Assembly (NCBI RefSeq): GCF_028689295.1
Contig: NZ_JAQTWL010000009.1
Span: 1-64,000 of the forward strand
Direction: 5' to 3'
DNA length: 64,000 nucleotides
Source of the DNA: Rhodoferax sp.
GTDB lineage: Bacteria; Pseudomonadota; Gammaproteobacteria; Burkholderiales; Burkholderiaceae_C
Made by a program: the position numbers and the translations under genes. Positions 7,414-17,192 of this stretch are shown piece after piece; positions within the stretch are counted from its first letter, which is position 1; the number at the start of each line of letters is the position of its first letter. The notes beneath the pieces are model-generated. The model had not been told where the DNA came from, made no database searches, and was given only the letters and a program-made list of their open reading frames with translations.

Positions 7414-9684
7414 ATGAATTTAACTTGGTTCATTGGCTGTTTACGGCGTGCCTCTCTATTTGCTTTGTACTGGTTAGTGGCTTCTGCCATTCCCATTTTT
7501 CTCTTGGGTTGCACCGAAGTCTCCAACAACCCACACCCGCCGAGCACGGAAAAGACCAACACGTTGTTCGTGCCGTTCAGCAACCGCTCGCCCAAGTACC
7601 TTGACCCAACCAGTTCGTATTCCAACGACGAAACACCCTACACCTACCAGATATATGAGCCACCCTATGGCTACCATTATCTGAAGCGACCCTACACACT
7701 GGTCGGTCGTGCAGCGCAAGGGATTGCCAGTCCCCAATACTTTGACAAAGAGGGCAAGGCGTTACCCGACAACGCAGCTGGTGAGCTCATTGCCGAGACG
7801 ATTTTTGATGTCAAGCTAAAACCGGGAATCAAGTTCGCGCCGCATCCAGCTTTCGCCAAAAATGACAAGGGCGAGTATGTTTACCATGCGCTGCGGCGCG
7901 AAGACGTTGCCGACAAGCACCAAATCACCGATTTCAAGCAGACCGGCACGCGTGAACTGACTGCCGACGACTACGTGTACTCGATCCGGCGCCTGGCTAC
8001 GCCGCGTATCAAGTCGCCCTCGTTCTCGACCATGGCCGACTACATCGTTGGGCTGAAAGAGTATGGCGAAAAAATCACAGCGGCCGACAAGGAACTGCGC
8101 GCCCAGTTGGCGCCAACCGATCGTGATCTTCCTTTTTTGGATTTTCGCAAGTACCACTTTGACGGCGCGCAGGCGCTTGACAGGCACACGCTGAGGATAC
8201 GCATCAAGGGCAAATATCCACAGTTCAAGTACTGGCTGGCAATGACTTTTTTTGCGCCCATTCCGTGGGAGGCAGAGCGCTTCTATGCACAGCCAGGTAT
8301 GGCTGAAAGGAATCTGAAGCTCAACTTTTGGCCGGTCGGAACGGGACCCTACATGCTGACGGAGTTCATAGAAAACCGGCGCCATGTGCTGGAACGCAAT
8401 CCGAACTTCCGGGGTGAACCGTATCCGTGCGAAGGTGAGCCCGGCGATGCAGAGAAGGGTTACCTGGCTGATTGCGGCAAGACGACGCCATTTGTGGACA
8501 AGGTGGTGTTTGACATTGAAAAGGAAAGTGTGCCCTTGCAGGCCAAGTTTTTGCAGGGCTACTACGATTCTCCCGCCATTGAACGGCTGGATCATGGCAC
8601 CGGCTATATCGTGGCCATGGGTGACGACAAGAAGAAGGAAAAGGAATTCAAAGAGAAGGGCATCAAGCTGCCTACCACGGTGGAGGCCAACAACTGGTAC
8701 ATTGGCTTCAACTGGCTTGATCCGGTGGTGGGCAAGGGCAGCAGCCCTGCGCAAGCCGAGCGCAATCGCAAGTTGCGTCAGGCACTTGCCATAGCGATTG
8801 ACTGGGAAGAGCACATTGCGATTTTTGAGCGCGGCCAGGGCATGCCTGCGCAGGGACCATTGCCGCCATCGCTTTTTGGTTACCGTGAAGATGGTCCATC
8901 GGCCTTCAATTCGGTGGTTTATCGCAAGGATCCCGATGGCAAGCGGGTGCGCCGCTCGGTTGATGACGCCAGGCAGTTGTTGGTCGAGGCGGGTTACCCG
9001 GACGGGCGGGACGTCAAAACAGGCAAGCCCCTGGTGCTGAACTTTGACTATCAAAACGCAGCGCCTGGTGCCAAGGCGCTGCTCGACTGGTACACCAAGC
9101 AATTTGCCAAGATTGGCATCCAACTGGAGGTGCGGGCGACCGACTACAACCGCTTTCAGGACAAGATGAGCAAGGGTTCCATCCAGATTTATTTTTGGGG
9201 CTGGCTTGCCGACTACCCGGATGCAGAAAATTTTCTCTTCATGCTTTACGGCCCCAATGCCAAAGCACTGACCGACGGCAATGGTGAAAACAACTCAAAC
9301 TATCAAAATCCTGAGTTTGACAAGTTATACGAGCGTTTGAAGTTCCTGGAAGATGGGCCGGAGAAACAGGACATCATTGACCAGATGATTGTGCTGGTGC
9401 AAAACGATGCCGTGTGGAGTTTTGGCTACTTTCCAACTTCTGCAGCCGCTTACCACCAGTGGGTCAGCAATGGCAAGCCGACACAAATCATCCGCAACCA
9501 TATTGGTTACTTGCGGCTTGATCCAGAATTGCGTGCCCGCAAAATCGCGGAATGGAACCAGCCAATCTGGTGGCCAATGCCACTGATTCTGCTGGCGCTG
9601 ATTGCAGCCATCGTGCCGGCATGGTTTGCCTGGCGCAGGCGTGAACGCGAAACGGCCGCCCGTTCCATCGCTATCGAGACCTGA
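7414..9684 (+). CDS. Peptide-type ABC transporter substrate-binding lipoprotein (family 5)
   Basis: Periplasmic binding protein of an Opp/Dpp-like importer, 756 residues from ATG 7414. A GTG at 7351 is in frame but overlaps the previous gene and adds a non-signal N terminus. The N terminus is a lipoprotein signal with lipobox FLLGC (Cys ~29). Family 5 features follow: LTADDYVYSIRRL, GTGPYMLTEF, RKLRQALAIAID and a WGWLADYPDAENFL segment. It is long for the family (usually 500-550), because of internal insertions and a C-terminal transmembrane helix followed by basic residues (about 725-750). A protein with both a lipid anchor and a C-terminal membrane anchor is unusual. It precedes its permeases by 5 bp. 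Confidence 0.85.
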   Translation: MNLTWFIGCLRRASLFALYWLVASAIPIFLLGCTEVSNNPHPPSTEKTNTLFVPFSNRSPKYLDPTSSYSNDETPYTYQIYEPPYGYHYLKRPYTLVGRAAQGIASPQYFDKEGKALPDNAAGELIAETIFDVKLKPGIKFAPHPAFAKNDKGEYVYHALRREDVADKHQITDFKQTGTRELTADDYVYSIRRLATPRIKSPSFSTMADYIVGLKEYGEKITAADKELRAQLAPTDRDLPFLDFRKYHFDGAQALDRHTLRIRIKGKYPQFKYWLAMTFFAPIPWEAERFYAQPGMAERNLKLNFWPVGTGPYMLTEFIENRRHVLERNPNFRGEPYPCEGEPGDAEKGYLADCGKTTPFVDKVVFDIEKESVPLQAKFLQGYYDSPAIERLDHGTGYIVAMGDDKKKEKEFKEKGIKLPTTVEANNWYIGFNWLDPVVGKGSSPAQAERNRKLRQALAIAIDWEEHIAIFERGQGMPAQGPLPPSLFGYREDGPSAFNSVVYRKDPDGKRVRRSVDDARQLLVEAGYPDGRDVKTGKPLVLNFDYQNAAPGAKALLDWYTKQFAKIGIQLEVRATDYNRFQDKMSKGSIQIYFWGWLADYPDAENFLFMLYGPNAKALTDGNGENNSNYQNPEFDKLYERLKFLEDGPEKQDIIDQMIVLVQNDAVWSFGYFPTSAAAYHQWVSNGKPTQIIRNHIGYLRLDPELRARKIAEWNQPIWWPMPLILLALIAAIVPAWFAWRRRERETAARSIAIET

Positions 9685-9689
9685 ACATC

Positions 9690-10667
9690 ATGATCAATTA
9701 CATCTTCCGGCGCATTGGTTATGGCATGCTGATTCTCATCGGCGTCAATATTTTTACTTTCATTTTGTTCTTTGCTGTCAACACGCCTGACGATATGGCA
9801 CGCATGAACATCGGCGGCAAGCGGGTCACGCAGGACGCCATCGAGAAGTGGAAGGTTGAGCGCGGCTACAACAAACCCTTGCTCTGGGACAGTCACCAGG
9901 TGGGGGTGGAGAAGCTGACAAAAACAATCTTTTTTGAGCGATCAGTGCCGCTGTTTGCCTTGGAGTTTGGCGCATCTGACAGTGGGCGCGACATTGGCTA
10001 TGAACTAAAAAAACGGGTTGGCCCGTCGGTTGCGCTGGCCATTCCTACCTTCCTTCTGGGCATTTTCGTCGTCATTGTTTTTTCTTTGACGCTGGTGTTT
10101 TTCCGCAATACCTACCTTGAGTTCTGGGGTGTCGCGCTGGCCGTGTTCCTGTTGTCAGTCTCTGGTTTGTTTTACATCATTGCGGGGCAGTTCTTATTCA
10201 GCAAACTCTTGAGGCTGGTGCCCATCTCAGGTTTCTCGGCTGGCTGGGACATGTTTGTATTTTTGGCGCTGCCGGTGGTGATTGGCATAGTGTCCCGCCT
10301 AGGCGGTGAGGCGCTGTTTTACCGCACCATGTTTTTGGAGGAGATTGGCAAGGACTACGTTCGCACGGCGCGCTCCAAGGGCTTGTCCGAGACCGTGGTG
10401 CTCTTTCGACACGTGCTTCACAACGCGCTCCTGCCAATTTTGACCAGTACCGTCGCCGTGCTGCCGCTGCTGTTTCTGGGGGCGCTGATCATGGAATCGT
10501 TCTTTGGCATTCCGGGCCTTGGTAGCTTCACCATTGATGCCATCAATGCGCAGGACTTCGCGGTGGTTCGCTCCATGGTTTTTGTCGGCTCCCTGCTTTA
10601 CATCGTCGGACTGATTCTGACGGATATTTCCTACACAGTTGCTGATCCTCGCATCCGCTTGGGCTAA
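9690..10667 (+). CDS. Peptide ABC transporter permease (OppB/DppB type)
   Basis: 325-residue inner-membrane subunit. It begins with the DppB-type start INYIFRRIGYGMLILIGV, then a periplasmic stretch and five or so further membrane helices. The cytoplasmic coupling motif is present as ARSKGLSETVVLFRHVLHNALLPI (about residues 225-248; EAA-type loop with the G and the basic residues). FGIPGLGSFTIDAI near the end is also typical. It sits in a compact operon with the binding protein, the second permease and a fused ATPase. Confidence 0.9.
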   Translation: MINYIFRRIGYGMLILIGVNIFTFILFFAVNTPDDMARMNIGGKRVTQDAIEKWKVERGYNKPLLWDSHQVGVEKLTKTIFFERSVPLFALEFGASDSGRDIGYELKKRVGPSVALAIPTFLLGIFVVIVFSLTLVFFRNTYLEFWGVALAVFLLSVSGLFYIIAGQFLFSKLLRLVPISGFSAGWDMFVFLALPVVIGIVSRLGGEALFYRTMFLEEIGKDYVRTARSKGLSETVVLFRHVLHNALLPILTSTVAVLPLLFLGALIMESFFGIPGLGSFTIDAINAQDFAVVRSMVFVGSLLYIVGLILTDISYTVADPRIRLG

Positions 10668-10685
10668 TTCTCGCAGGACCGAACC

Positions 10686-12185
10686 ATGCCCAAACTCGTA
10701 TTTCTCGCCACCGATCTTGCCCTCTATCTTCAGCTTGTGGTTATCGCGCTTTATGTCTGGCACTCGCTGCGCACACCGACGCTGCGCCAGACATGGCGGC
10801 ATGTGCTGCACGACGCGGCCGCCATGTCGGCCGGTGTTGTGCTGCTGCTGTTTTTGGTCATTGCCGTGCTCGACTCGGTGCATTTTCGGTCGTTACTGCC
10901 ACCGGCGGCTGGAAGTGCGGCCAACGCTGAACCGGCTTATTCAACCCGCACGCTGTCCTTGCTGGATCTGGTGCTGGCTGGCCCACGCGAGGCGCTCGAA
11001 AAGACCTATTCAGCGCCGCTCGACACCCATCAGTTCTCCAAAGAGTCCATCGTCGTTGACGGCAAGCCGGTGCGTGACTTTCCGCGCCTGAAGTTTGGCG
11101 GCGCACATCTCAAAGATACGCAGGCTGAGTGGGCGGGCGATATCTCGTCGCGATCACTGACTGGCTTGCTGATGGGCGCATTGGTGGCCATGGCTGGTTG
11201 GTTAATGGTTGCGTTTTTGCGCGGACGCGCGACGGCAGGTGGCGTCACGGCTTCGTTGCGTGCCATCTGGCAGCAAAATACTGTGGTGCCGTGGCGTGCC
11301 ATGCTGCTGACCGCGACCGTGCTGGCGCTACTGGCCGGGTGGATCGCTGCTTTATGGCCCCACTATCATGTGTTGGGTACTGACCAGACTGGCAACGATG
11401 TCCTCTTCCAGGCCTTGAAGTCAATCCGGACAGCGGTGGTCATCGGCTCGCTGGCCACGATTGCAACCTTGCCGCTGGCCATCGTGTTCGGCATCCTGGC
11501 GGGCTACTACAAAGGCCGCGTTGATGATGCCATTCAATACCTTTATACCGTGCTGTCGTCGATTCCGTCGGTGCTGCTGATTTCTGCCTTCGTGCTGATG
11601 ATCCAGGTCTTTATCGACAAGAATCCGCAGTTGTTTGAAACCGGGCTGGAGCGCGCAGACATCCGCTTGTTTTTGTTGGCCGCGATACTGGGGATTACCG
11701 GTTGGGCCGGGCTGGCGCGTTTGCTGCGCGCTGAAACGCTCAAGCTGGGTGAGCTTGACTATGTGCAAGCGGCTCGTGCGTTTGGGGTGTCGGACGCGGG
11801 CGTCATGCGCCGCCATATTCTGCCCAACCTGACGCACATTGTGGTGATCGTGTCAGTGCTTGACTTCTCCGGTCTGGTGCTTTACGAGGCGGTTTTGTCC
11901 TATGTGGGTGTGGGCGTTGACCCGACCACCAATAGCTTTGGCACCATGATCAATGGTGCGCGCAACGAGATGTCGCGTGACCCGGTGGTGTGGTGGACGC
12001 TGCTGGCCGCTTTCGCTTTCATGGTGTCCCTGGTGCTTTCCATGACGCTATTTGCAAGCGCCGTGCGCGAGGCCTTCGACCCGCATGCACGTGCTTTCCG
12101 TGTCCGTAGAAACAAAACTCCGGCAACCGCGTCAGCGCGCTCTGCCTTGGACACCACAAAAGCGCCGGGGGCTACAAATGCTTGA
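10686..12185 (+). CDS. Peptide ABC transporter permease (OppC/DppC type) with long N-terminal region
   Basis: 499 residues, against about 300 for usual OppC. The extra ~190 residues at the N terminus contain three predicted membrane helices and a periplasmic segment before the standard domain. The standard domain has HVLGTDQTGNDVLFQALKS, five helices, and the coupling loop ARAFGVSDAGVMRRHILPN (about residues 365-383), then SYVGVGVDPTTNSFGTMI. Same operon. The end overlaps the ATPase start by 8 bp, a sign of translational coupling. Paired with the oversized binding protein, this marks a distinct subfamily of importer (inference). Confidence 0.88.
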   Translation: MPKLVFLATDLALYLQLVVIALYVWHSLRTPTLRQTWRHVLHDAAAMSAGVVLLLFLVIAVLDSVHFRSLLPPAAGSAANAEPAYSTRTLSLLDLVLAGPREALEKTYSAPLDTHQFSKESIVVDGKPVRDFPRLKFGGAHLKDTQAEWAGDISSRSLTGLLMGALVAMAGWLMVAFLRGRATAGGVTASLRAIWQQNTVVPWRAMLLTATVLALLAGWIAALWPHYHVLGTDQTGNDVLFQALKSIRTAVVIGSLATIATLPLAIVFGILAGYYKGRVDDAIQYLYTVLSSIPSVLLISAFVLMIQVFIDKNPQLFETGLERADIRLFLLAAILGITGWAGLARLLRAETLKLGELDYVQAARAFGVSDAGVMRRHILPNLTHIVVIVSVLDFSGLVLYEAVLSYVGVGVDPTTNSFGTMINGARNEMSRDPVVWWTLLAAFAFMVSLVLSMTLFASAVREAFDPHARAFRVRRNKTPATASARSALDTTKAPGATNA

Positions 12186-14025
12186 GATAACAAATCTCAC
12201 GACAGAACTCAACGCTGACAGTGGGCTGGTTCGTGCGGTTGATGCCTTGACGCTGACCATCAAGCAAGGTGAAACATTTGCGCTGGTTGGTGAGTCGGGC
12301 TGTGGCAAGTCCATGACGGCTTTGTCCATCCTGCGCTTGTTGCCAGACAGTGGGCGTGTCGCGGCTGGTTGCGTTGATGTGGATGGCACCGACATCATGC
12401 AGTTGCCGGAAGCCAGGATGCGCGACGTTCGTGGTCGCAAAATCAGCATTATTTTTCAGGAGCCTTCGACCAGCCTGAATCCGGTGATGACCGTGGGGCG
12501 TCAAATCGCTGAGGTAATTGAGCGTCACACCCAAATTCGCGGTGAAGCGGCGGTTGCCAAGGCCGTCGATTGGCTGCAGCGTGTGGGCATTCCCGAACCT
12601 GAGCGCAGAGTTCATGATTACCCGTTTCAGATGTCTGGCGGACAAAAGCAGCGCGTGATGATTGCCATTGCGCTGGCCGCTGAGCCTGATGTGGTAATTG
12701 CCGATGAGCCCACGACGGCGCTCGACGTGACGATTCAGGCCCAGATACTTGACTTGCTCAAGGAACTGCAGCGCTCGCAAAAAATGGCGATGCTCCTGAT
12801 CACCCACGACCTGGCCATCGTGGCGCAAATGGCGCATCGCGTGGCACTGATGTACGCGGGCCAGGTGGTCGAGGTGGCTGATGCAGCAGAGTTCTTCTCC
12901 CGTCCCTTGCACCCCTATGCCGTCAACCTTTTTGACGCCCTGCCTGATGAGAGCAAACGCGGTCGCCGCCTGGCTTCCATCGCCGGATCGGTGCCTGCGC
13001 TTAATCAGGAGTTTGCGGGCTGCCGCTTTGTCGAGCGTTGCGGGGATGCGATGGACCGGTGCCACAGCGCCGTTCCAGGGCTGGTTGAGTTTCATCCGGA
13101 ACATACGGTGCGCTGTTTTCTCTATGACGGTCGGGATTTATTGCATAGGCCAACCCACAATTCGGATCGAGAGCAGTTGTTGCAGGTCGATCAGCCGGTG
13201 GGGCCAACCGTGCTGGAAGTGCGCGACTACAAGGTATGGTTCCCGATTCGAAAGGGGCTGTTGCAGCGGACGGTTGGTCACGTCAAGGCGGTCGATGGCG
13301 TTTCTTTCAGCATTGCGGCGGGTCGCACACTCGCTCTGGTCGGTGAGTCGGGCAGCGGCAAGACGACTGTTGGCAAGGCTTTGCTGCAGTTGTTGCGTGG
13401 CAAGGCGTCAATCAGTGGTTCTGCCCTGTTGTCAGGCCAGCCGCTGGATCAACTCAGCGGCGAGTCACTACGCACTGCGCGGCGAGCGGTGCAAATCGTG
13501 TTCCAGGACCCATTTGCTTCGCTCAATCCCCGCATGCGCGTCAGCGAGATCCTCGAAGAAGGCGTCTCTTCGCTTCACCCGGAGGTGACCGCCAGCGCCA
13601 GGCGTGAACGTGTTGCCAGTCTCCTGGAAAAGGTGGGGTTGCCGCGCAGCGCGCTGGCGCGCTATCCCCATGAGTTTTCCGGTGGACAGCGCCAACGTTT
13701 GGCCATTGCCAGGGCGCTTGCGGTGGATCCCCGACTGATTGTGGCGGACGAGCCCACCTCTGCATTGGATGTGTCAGTGCAGGCGCAGATTCTTAACCTG
13801 CTGAAGCAATTGCAACAGGAACTCGGCGTCGCTTACCTGTTCATCACCCACAACTTTGGCGTTGTCGAGTATCTTGCACACGACATCGCAGTCATGAAAA
13901 ACGGCCAGCTCGTTGAAGCCGGGTCGGCAGAGCAAATTCTTCACCATCCCCAGCATGCGTACACGTGCGCGCTGCTCAAGGCGGTGCCGCGGCTTGTCCG
14001 CAGCGAAGCAGCAGACTCAGTTTGA
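12178..14025 (+). CDS. Fused double ABC ATPase of peptide importer (DppD-DppF / YejF type)
   Basis: 615 residues holding both nucleotide-binding domains in one chain. Domain 1: Walker A GESGCGKS, signature MSGGQKQR, Walker B VVIADEP, then an OppD-type C-terminal part with cysteines (GCRFVERCGDAMDRC). Domain 2: GESGSGKT, FSGGQRQR, LIVADEP. It energises the two preceding permeases. I chose ATG 12178 (8-bp overlap with the permease, GGGGGC in front) over the longer in-frame start at 12052. The last 9 bp overlap, tail to tail, the RND pump gene on the other strand. Confidence 0.93.
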   Translation: MLEITNLTTELNADSGLVRAVDALTLTIKQGETFALVGESGCGKSMTALSILRLLPDSGRVAAGCVDVDGTDIMQLPEARMRDVRGRKISIIFQEPSTSLNPVMTVGRQIAEVIERHTQIRGEAAVAKAVDWLQRVGIPEPERRVHDYPFQMSGGQKQRVMIAIALAAEPDVVIADEPTTALDVTIQAQILDLLKELQRSQKMAMLLITHDLAIVAQMAHRVALMYAGQVVEVADAAEFFSRPLHPYAVNLFDALPDESKRGRRLASIAGSVPALNQEFAGCRFVERCGDAMDRCHSAVPGLVEFHPEHTVRCFLYDGRDLLHRPTHNSDREQLLQVDQPVGPTVLEVRDYKVWFPIRKGLLQRTVGHVKAVDGVSFSIAAGRTLALVGESGSGKTTVGKALLQLLRGKASISGSALLSGQPLDQLSGESLRTARRAVQIVFQDPFASLNPRMRVSEILEEGVSSLHPEVTASARRERVASLLEKVGLPRSALARYPHEFSGGQRQRLAIARALAVDPRLIVADEPTSALDVSVQAQILNLLKQLQQELGVAYLFITHNFGVVEYLAHDIAVMKNGQLVEAGSAEQILHHPQHAYTCALLKAVPRLVRSEAADSV

Positions 14026-17000
14026 CTGGGAGCCCTTCACCATCCGGTACACCCACCTCAGCAGCAACAGCGCCAGCAGCGCCTCGCCCAGGGTCATCAC
14101 AAAGGCAACAAACGCATTGCCACCCGCGGCGCGCTGATGGAACTTGGCAAGCGCCCTGTCGCGGGCGATTTCGATGCTGTCATAAAAGGTGGGCACGACC
14201 AGCAGCGTCAGCAGGGTCGAGGTGATGGTGCCGCCGATGATGGCGACGGCCAACGGGCGGTAAAACTCGCCACCTTCGCCCAGCCCGATGGCCACCGGCA
14301 GCATGCCGGCGATCAGGGCAAAAGTGGTCATCAAGATGGGCCGCAGGCGCAGTCGCCCGGCGTGCATCAGTGCCGCTTCGCGCTCGGCCCCTTGGGCTTC
14401 TTCCTTGCGCGCGCAGTCGAGCAACAGGATGGCGTTCTTGGCCACCAGGCCCATCAGCATGATGATGCCAATGAAGCTCATCAGGTTCAGCGTGCCGCCG
14501 GTGAGCAGCAGGCTGATGACCACACCGATCAGGCTCAGCGGCAAGGACAGCATGACCGCCATCGGCGCCGTGAACGAGCCGAACTGCATCACCAGAATCA
14601 GGTACATCAGGCCGATGCCCATCACCAGCGCAATTCCCATTTCGGTGAACAGCTCTTTCTGGTCGCGCGCCGAGCCGCCCAACTCCAGGCCGTAGCCGCG
14701 CGGAAATTCAATGGATTTGGCCAGCTTCATGGCGTCGGCCGTGACCTCGCCGGCCGAGCGGCCCTGCGCATTGGCCGACACCGCCATCATGCGTTTGCCG
14801 TCTTGGTGCTGAATTTGCGCCGGGCCCTTGCCCATGGTGATGGTGGCGATCTGGCTCAAGGGCACCATCATGTCACTGCCGCTGACGGCAATGGGCAAGC
14901 GCTCGATGTTGGCCGCGCTCACCCGGTCATCGGGGTGCAGGCGTAGCGCCACGTCGCGGGCCTCGCCGGTGGGGTCAACCCAGTCGCCCACCTCGACACC
15001 GGCAAAAGCCACGCGCAGGGCCTGCGCCGCATCACCCACCGAAATGCCAAGCGAATTGGCCAGCCCGCGGTTGAGCTCGATCTTGATCTCGTCCTTGGGG
15101 TCTTGTTCTGACAAACCCACGTCCACCGCCCCCGGCACCTGTCGCAGTTGCGTCATGAAGCTGTTGGTGATCTCCAGCAGGCGGCGTGAATCGGGACCCG
15201 AGAACTGGATTTGCACCGGCTTGCGCACGCCGTTGTTGAGGTCGTCGAGCACCACATATTCGGCACCGACCAGGCGCGCCATCAGCAGTCGCAGGTCGGC
15301 GGCAATTTCCACCGCCCCGCGCTTGCGCTGCGTGCTTTTGCCGATGTCCACATAAATGCGCCCACCAGAGGCGCTGATGTTGCTGTTGGTGGCCACGGTT
15401 TCGGGCAGGGTGCGCGCCAGCGTGGCGGCCTGCTCGACCTTGAGGCGGGCAAATTCCAGGCTGGCGCTCGACGGCGTGCGCACCTCGATCGCGAGCGTGC
15501 CGTCGTCGGACGCCGGCAAGAAGCTCGAGCCGCCAAACTTGGCGTGCAACCCCAAGGCGGCCACCATGCTGAAGGCGGCAATGAAGGCCATGGCGCGGCG
15601 GTGGTGCAAAGCCCACGCAATCACCTCGCCATAGCGGTTGGCCTGTTGGTCAAACCAGTTGTTGAAGCGCGCCAGCACGCGGCCAACGCCATGCCGCGGT
15701 TGACCCTGCAAGGCCACCGGATCGCCCCAGTAGGCCGACAGCATGGGGTCGAGCGTGAAGGAGATGAACAGGCTCACCAGCACCGAGCTCGCCACGGTCA
15801 GCGCAAACGGTCGGAACCACTCACCGGCACCGCCGCTCATGAATGCCACCGGAATGAAGACGGCAATGATGGAGAACGTGGTGGCCGTCACCGCCAGGCC
15901 GATCTCGCCCGTGCCTACACTGGCCGCAGTGCGGCGGTCCATGCCATTGGCCATGTGACGCACGATGTTTTCGCGCACCACGATGGCGTCGTCAATCAGC
16001 ACCCCAATGGCCAGCGACAAACCCAGCAGGGTCATGAAGTTCAGCGTAAAGCCGCTTAACCAGACGGCGATGAAGGCCGCGATGACCGAGGTCGGAAGGC
16101 TCAGCGCCGTGATCAGCGTGGAGCGCCAGGAATTCAAAAAGACATAGACCACAAAGATGGTCAGCACGGCGCCGAACATCAGCGCTTCAGTCACGTTGTT
16201 GAGGTTGCTTTGCGCTTCTTCGCCGCCGTCGCGCGTCACTTCCAGCGCGGTGCCCTTGGGCAAGGTCTTGTTCAACTCGGCAACCAGTTCACGCACTTTG
16301 TTTGCCACGCTCACCGTGCTGGCATCGCGCGAACGTGTCACCGTCAGTCCGACGTTGGGGTTGCCGTTGCGCATGCTCAGGCCTGCCAGCTCGGCAAAGC
16401 CGTCGGCGATGCTGGCCACCTGCGCCAGGCGCACCACTTCATTGCCGCGGCGCCTGATCACGATTTGTTCAAATTCGGCCGGTGACTCGATGCGCCCCAC
16501 CAGCCGGATGCTCTGCTCGTCCAGCGGCCCCTTGACGCGCCCTACCGGCGAGGTGGTGTTCTGGTTGCGCAGGGCGGTTACCACCTCGGTAACCGACACG
16601 TTGTACTCGCGCAGCTTTTCGGAACGCAGCAGCACGCTCAATTCACGCCGCAGCGCGCCATTCACGTTGACCACGGCCACGCCCTCGATGGCCCGAAACC
16701 GGGTGGACAGGTCGTCTTCGGCCAGGCGGGAAATCTCGGCATGACTCAAGACAGTTGACGACAAGGCCATCTGCATGATGGGCTGCGCTGCCGGGTCGAT
16801 GCGGCGCAGCACTGGCTCGCGCATTTCCGCCGGCAGCTTGTAGCGCACCGAGGCAATCGCGTTGCTCACCTCGTCAGAGGCCTCGATCATGTTCTTCTTG
16901 AAGTTGAAGGTGATGACAATGGTGGCGTTGCTCTCGCTGGCGGTTGAATGGATCTGATAGACGCCGGTGATGCTCTGCAGCGACTTCTCGATGCGGTTGA

Positions 17001-17190
17001 TGATTTCGCGCTCCACCGTCTCGGGAGAGGCACCGGGGTAGGGCAGGTTGATGACCAGCACCGGCATCTCGACGTCGGGAATCTGGTTGATGCGCAGGTT
17101 TTTCAGCGCCAGCAAGCCGACGCACATCAGGGCAATGATGATGACCACCATCGCCACCGGACGACGGATGCTGAAGTCAGACAGGAGCAT
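14017..17190 (-). CDS. RND multidrug efflux transporter, HAE1 family (AcrB/MexB-like)
   Basis: 1057-residue inner-membrane proton/drug antiporter. It opens LSDFSIRRPVAMVVIIIALM with helix 1 and has the two large periplasmic halves expected of RND pumps. TM4 carries the proton-relay pair in IGVLIDDAIVVRENIVRH, and the second half repeats the helix pattern (LILVMQFGSFTAPMAVMLSLP). The gene follows its adaptor by 2 bp. No outer-membrane channel gene is present, so it probably uses a TolC/OprM-type protein encoded elsewhere. Its stop codon overlaps the end of the convergent ABC ATPase by 9 bp. Confidence 0.93.
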   Translation of the reverse strand: MLLSDFSIRRPVAMVVIIIALMCVGLLALKNLRINQIPDVEMPVLVINLPYPGASPETVEREIINRIEKSLQSITGVYQIHSTASESNATIVITFNFKKNMIEASDEVSNAIASVRYKLPAEMREPVLRRIDPAAQPIMQMALSSTVLSHAEISRLAEDDLSTRFRAIEGVAVVNVNGALRRELSVLLRSEKLREYNVSVTEVVTALRNQNTTSPVGRVKGPLDEQSIRLVGRIESPAEFEQIVIRRRGNEVVRLAQVASIADGFAELAGLSMRNGNPNVGLTVTRSRDASTVSVANKVRELVAELNKTLPKGTALEVTRDGGEEAQSNLNNVTEALMFGAVLTIFVVYVFLNSWRSTLITALSLPTSVIAAFIAVWLSGFTLNFMTLLGLSLAIGVLIDDAIVVRENIVRHMANGMDRRTAASVGTGEIGLAVTATTFSIIAVFIPVAFMSGGAGEWFRPFALTVASSVLVSLFISFTLDPMLSAYWGDPVALQGQPRHGVGRVLARFNNWFDQQANRYGEVIAWALHHRRAMAFIAAFSMVAALGLHAKFGGSSFLPASDDGTLAIEVRTPSSASLEFARLKVEQAATLARTLPETVATNSNISASGGRIYVDIGKSTQRKRGAVEIAADLRLLMARLVGAEYVVLDDLNNGVRKPVQIQFSGPDSRRLLEITNSFMTQLRQVPGAVDVGLSEQDPKDEIKIELNRGLANSLGISVGDAAQALRVAFAGVEVGDWVDPTGEARDVALRLHPDDRVSAANIERLPIAVSGSDMMVPLSQIATITMGKGPAQIQHQDGKRMMAVSANAQGRSAGEVTADAMKLAKSIEFPRGYGLELGGSARDQKELFTEMGIALVMGIGLMYLILVMQFGSFTAPMAVMLSLPLSLIGVVISLLLTGGTLNLMSFIGIIMLMGLVAKNAILLLDCARKEEAQGAEREAALMHAGRLRLRPILMTTFALIAGMLPVAIGLGEGGEFYRPLAVAIIGGTITSTLLTLLVVPTFYDSIEIARDRALAKFHQRAAGGNAFVAFVMTLGEALLALLLLRWVYRMVKGSQSN

Positions 17191-17192
17191 GC

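Noticed and set aside
7816..9123. 435-residue open frame opposite the peptide-binding lipoprotein
   Set aside because: Antisense shadow without start signals or a recognisable domain.
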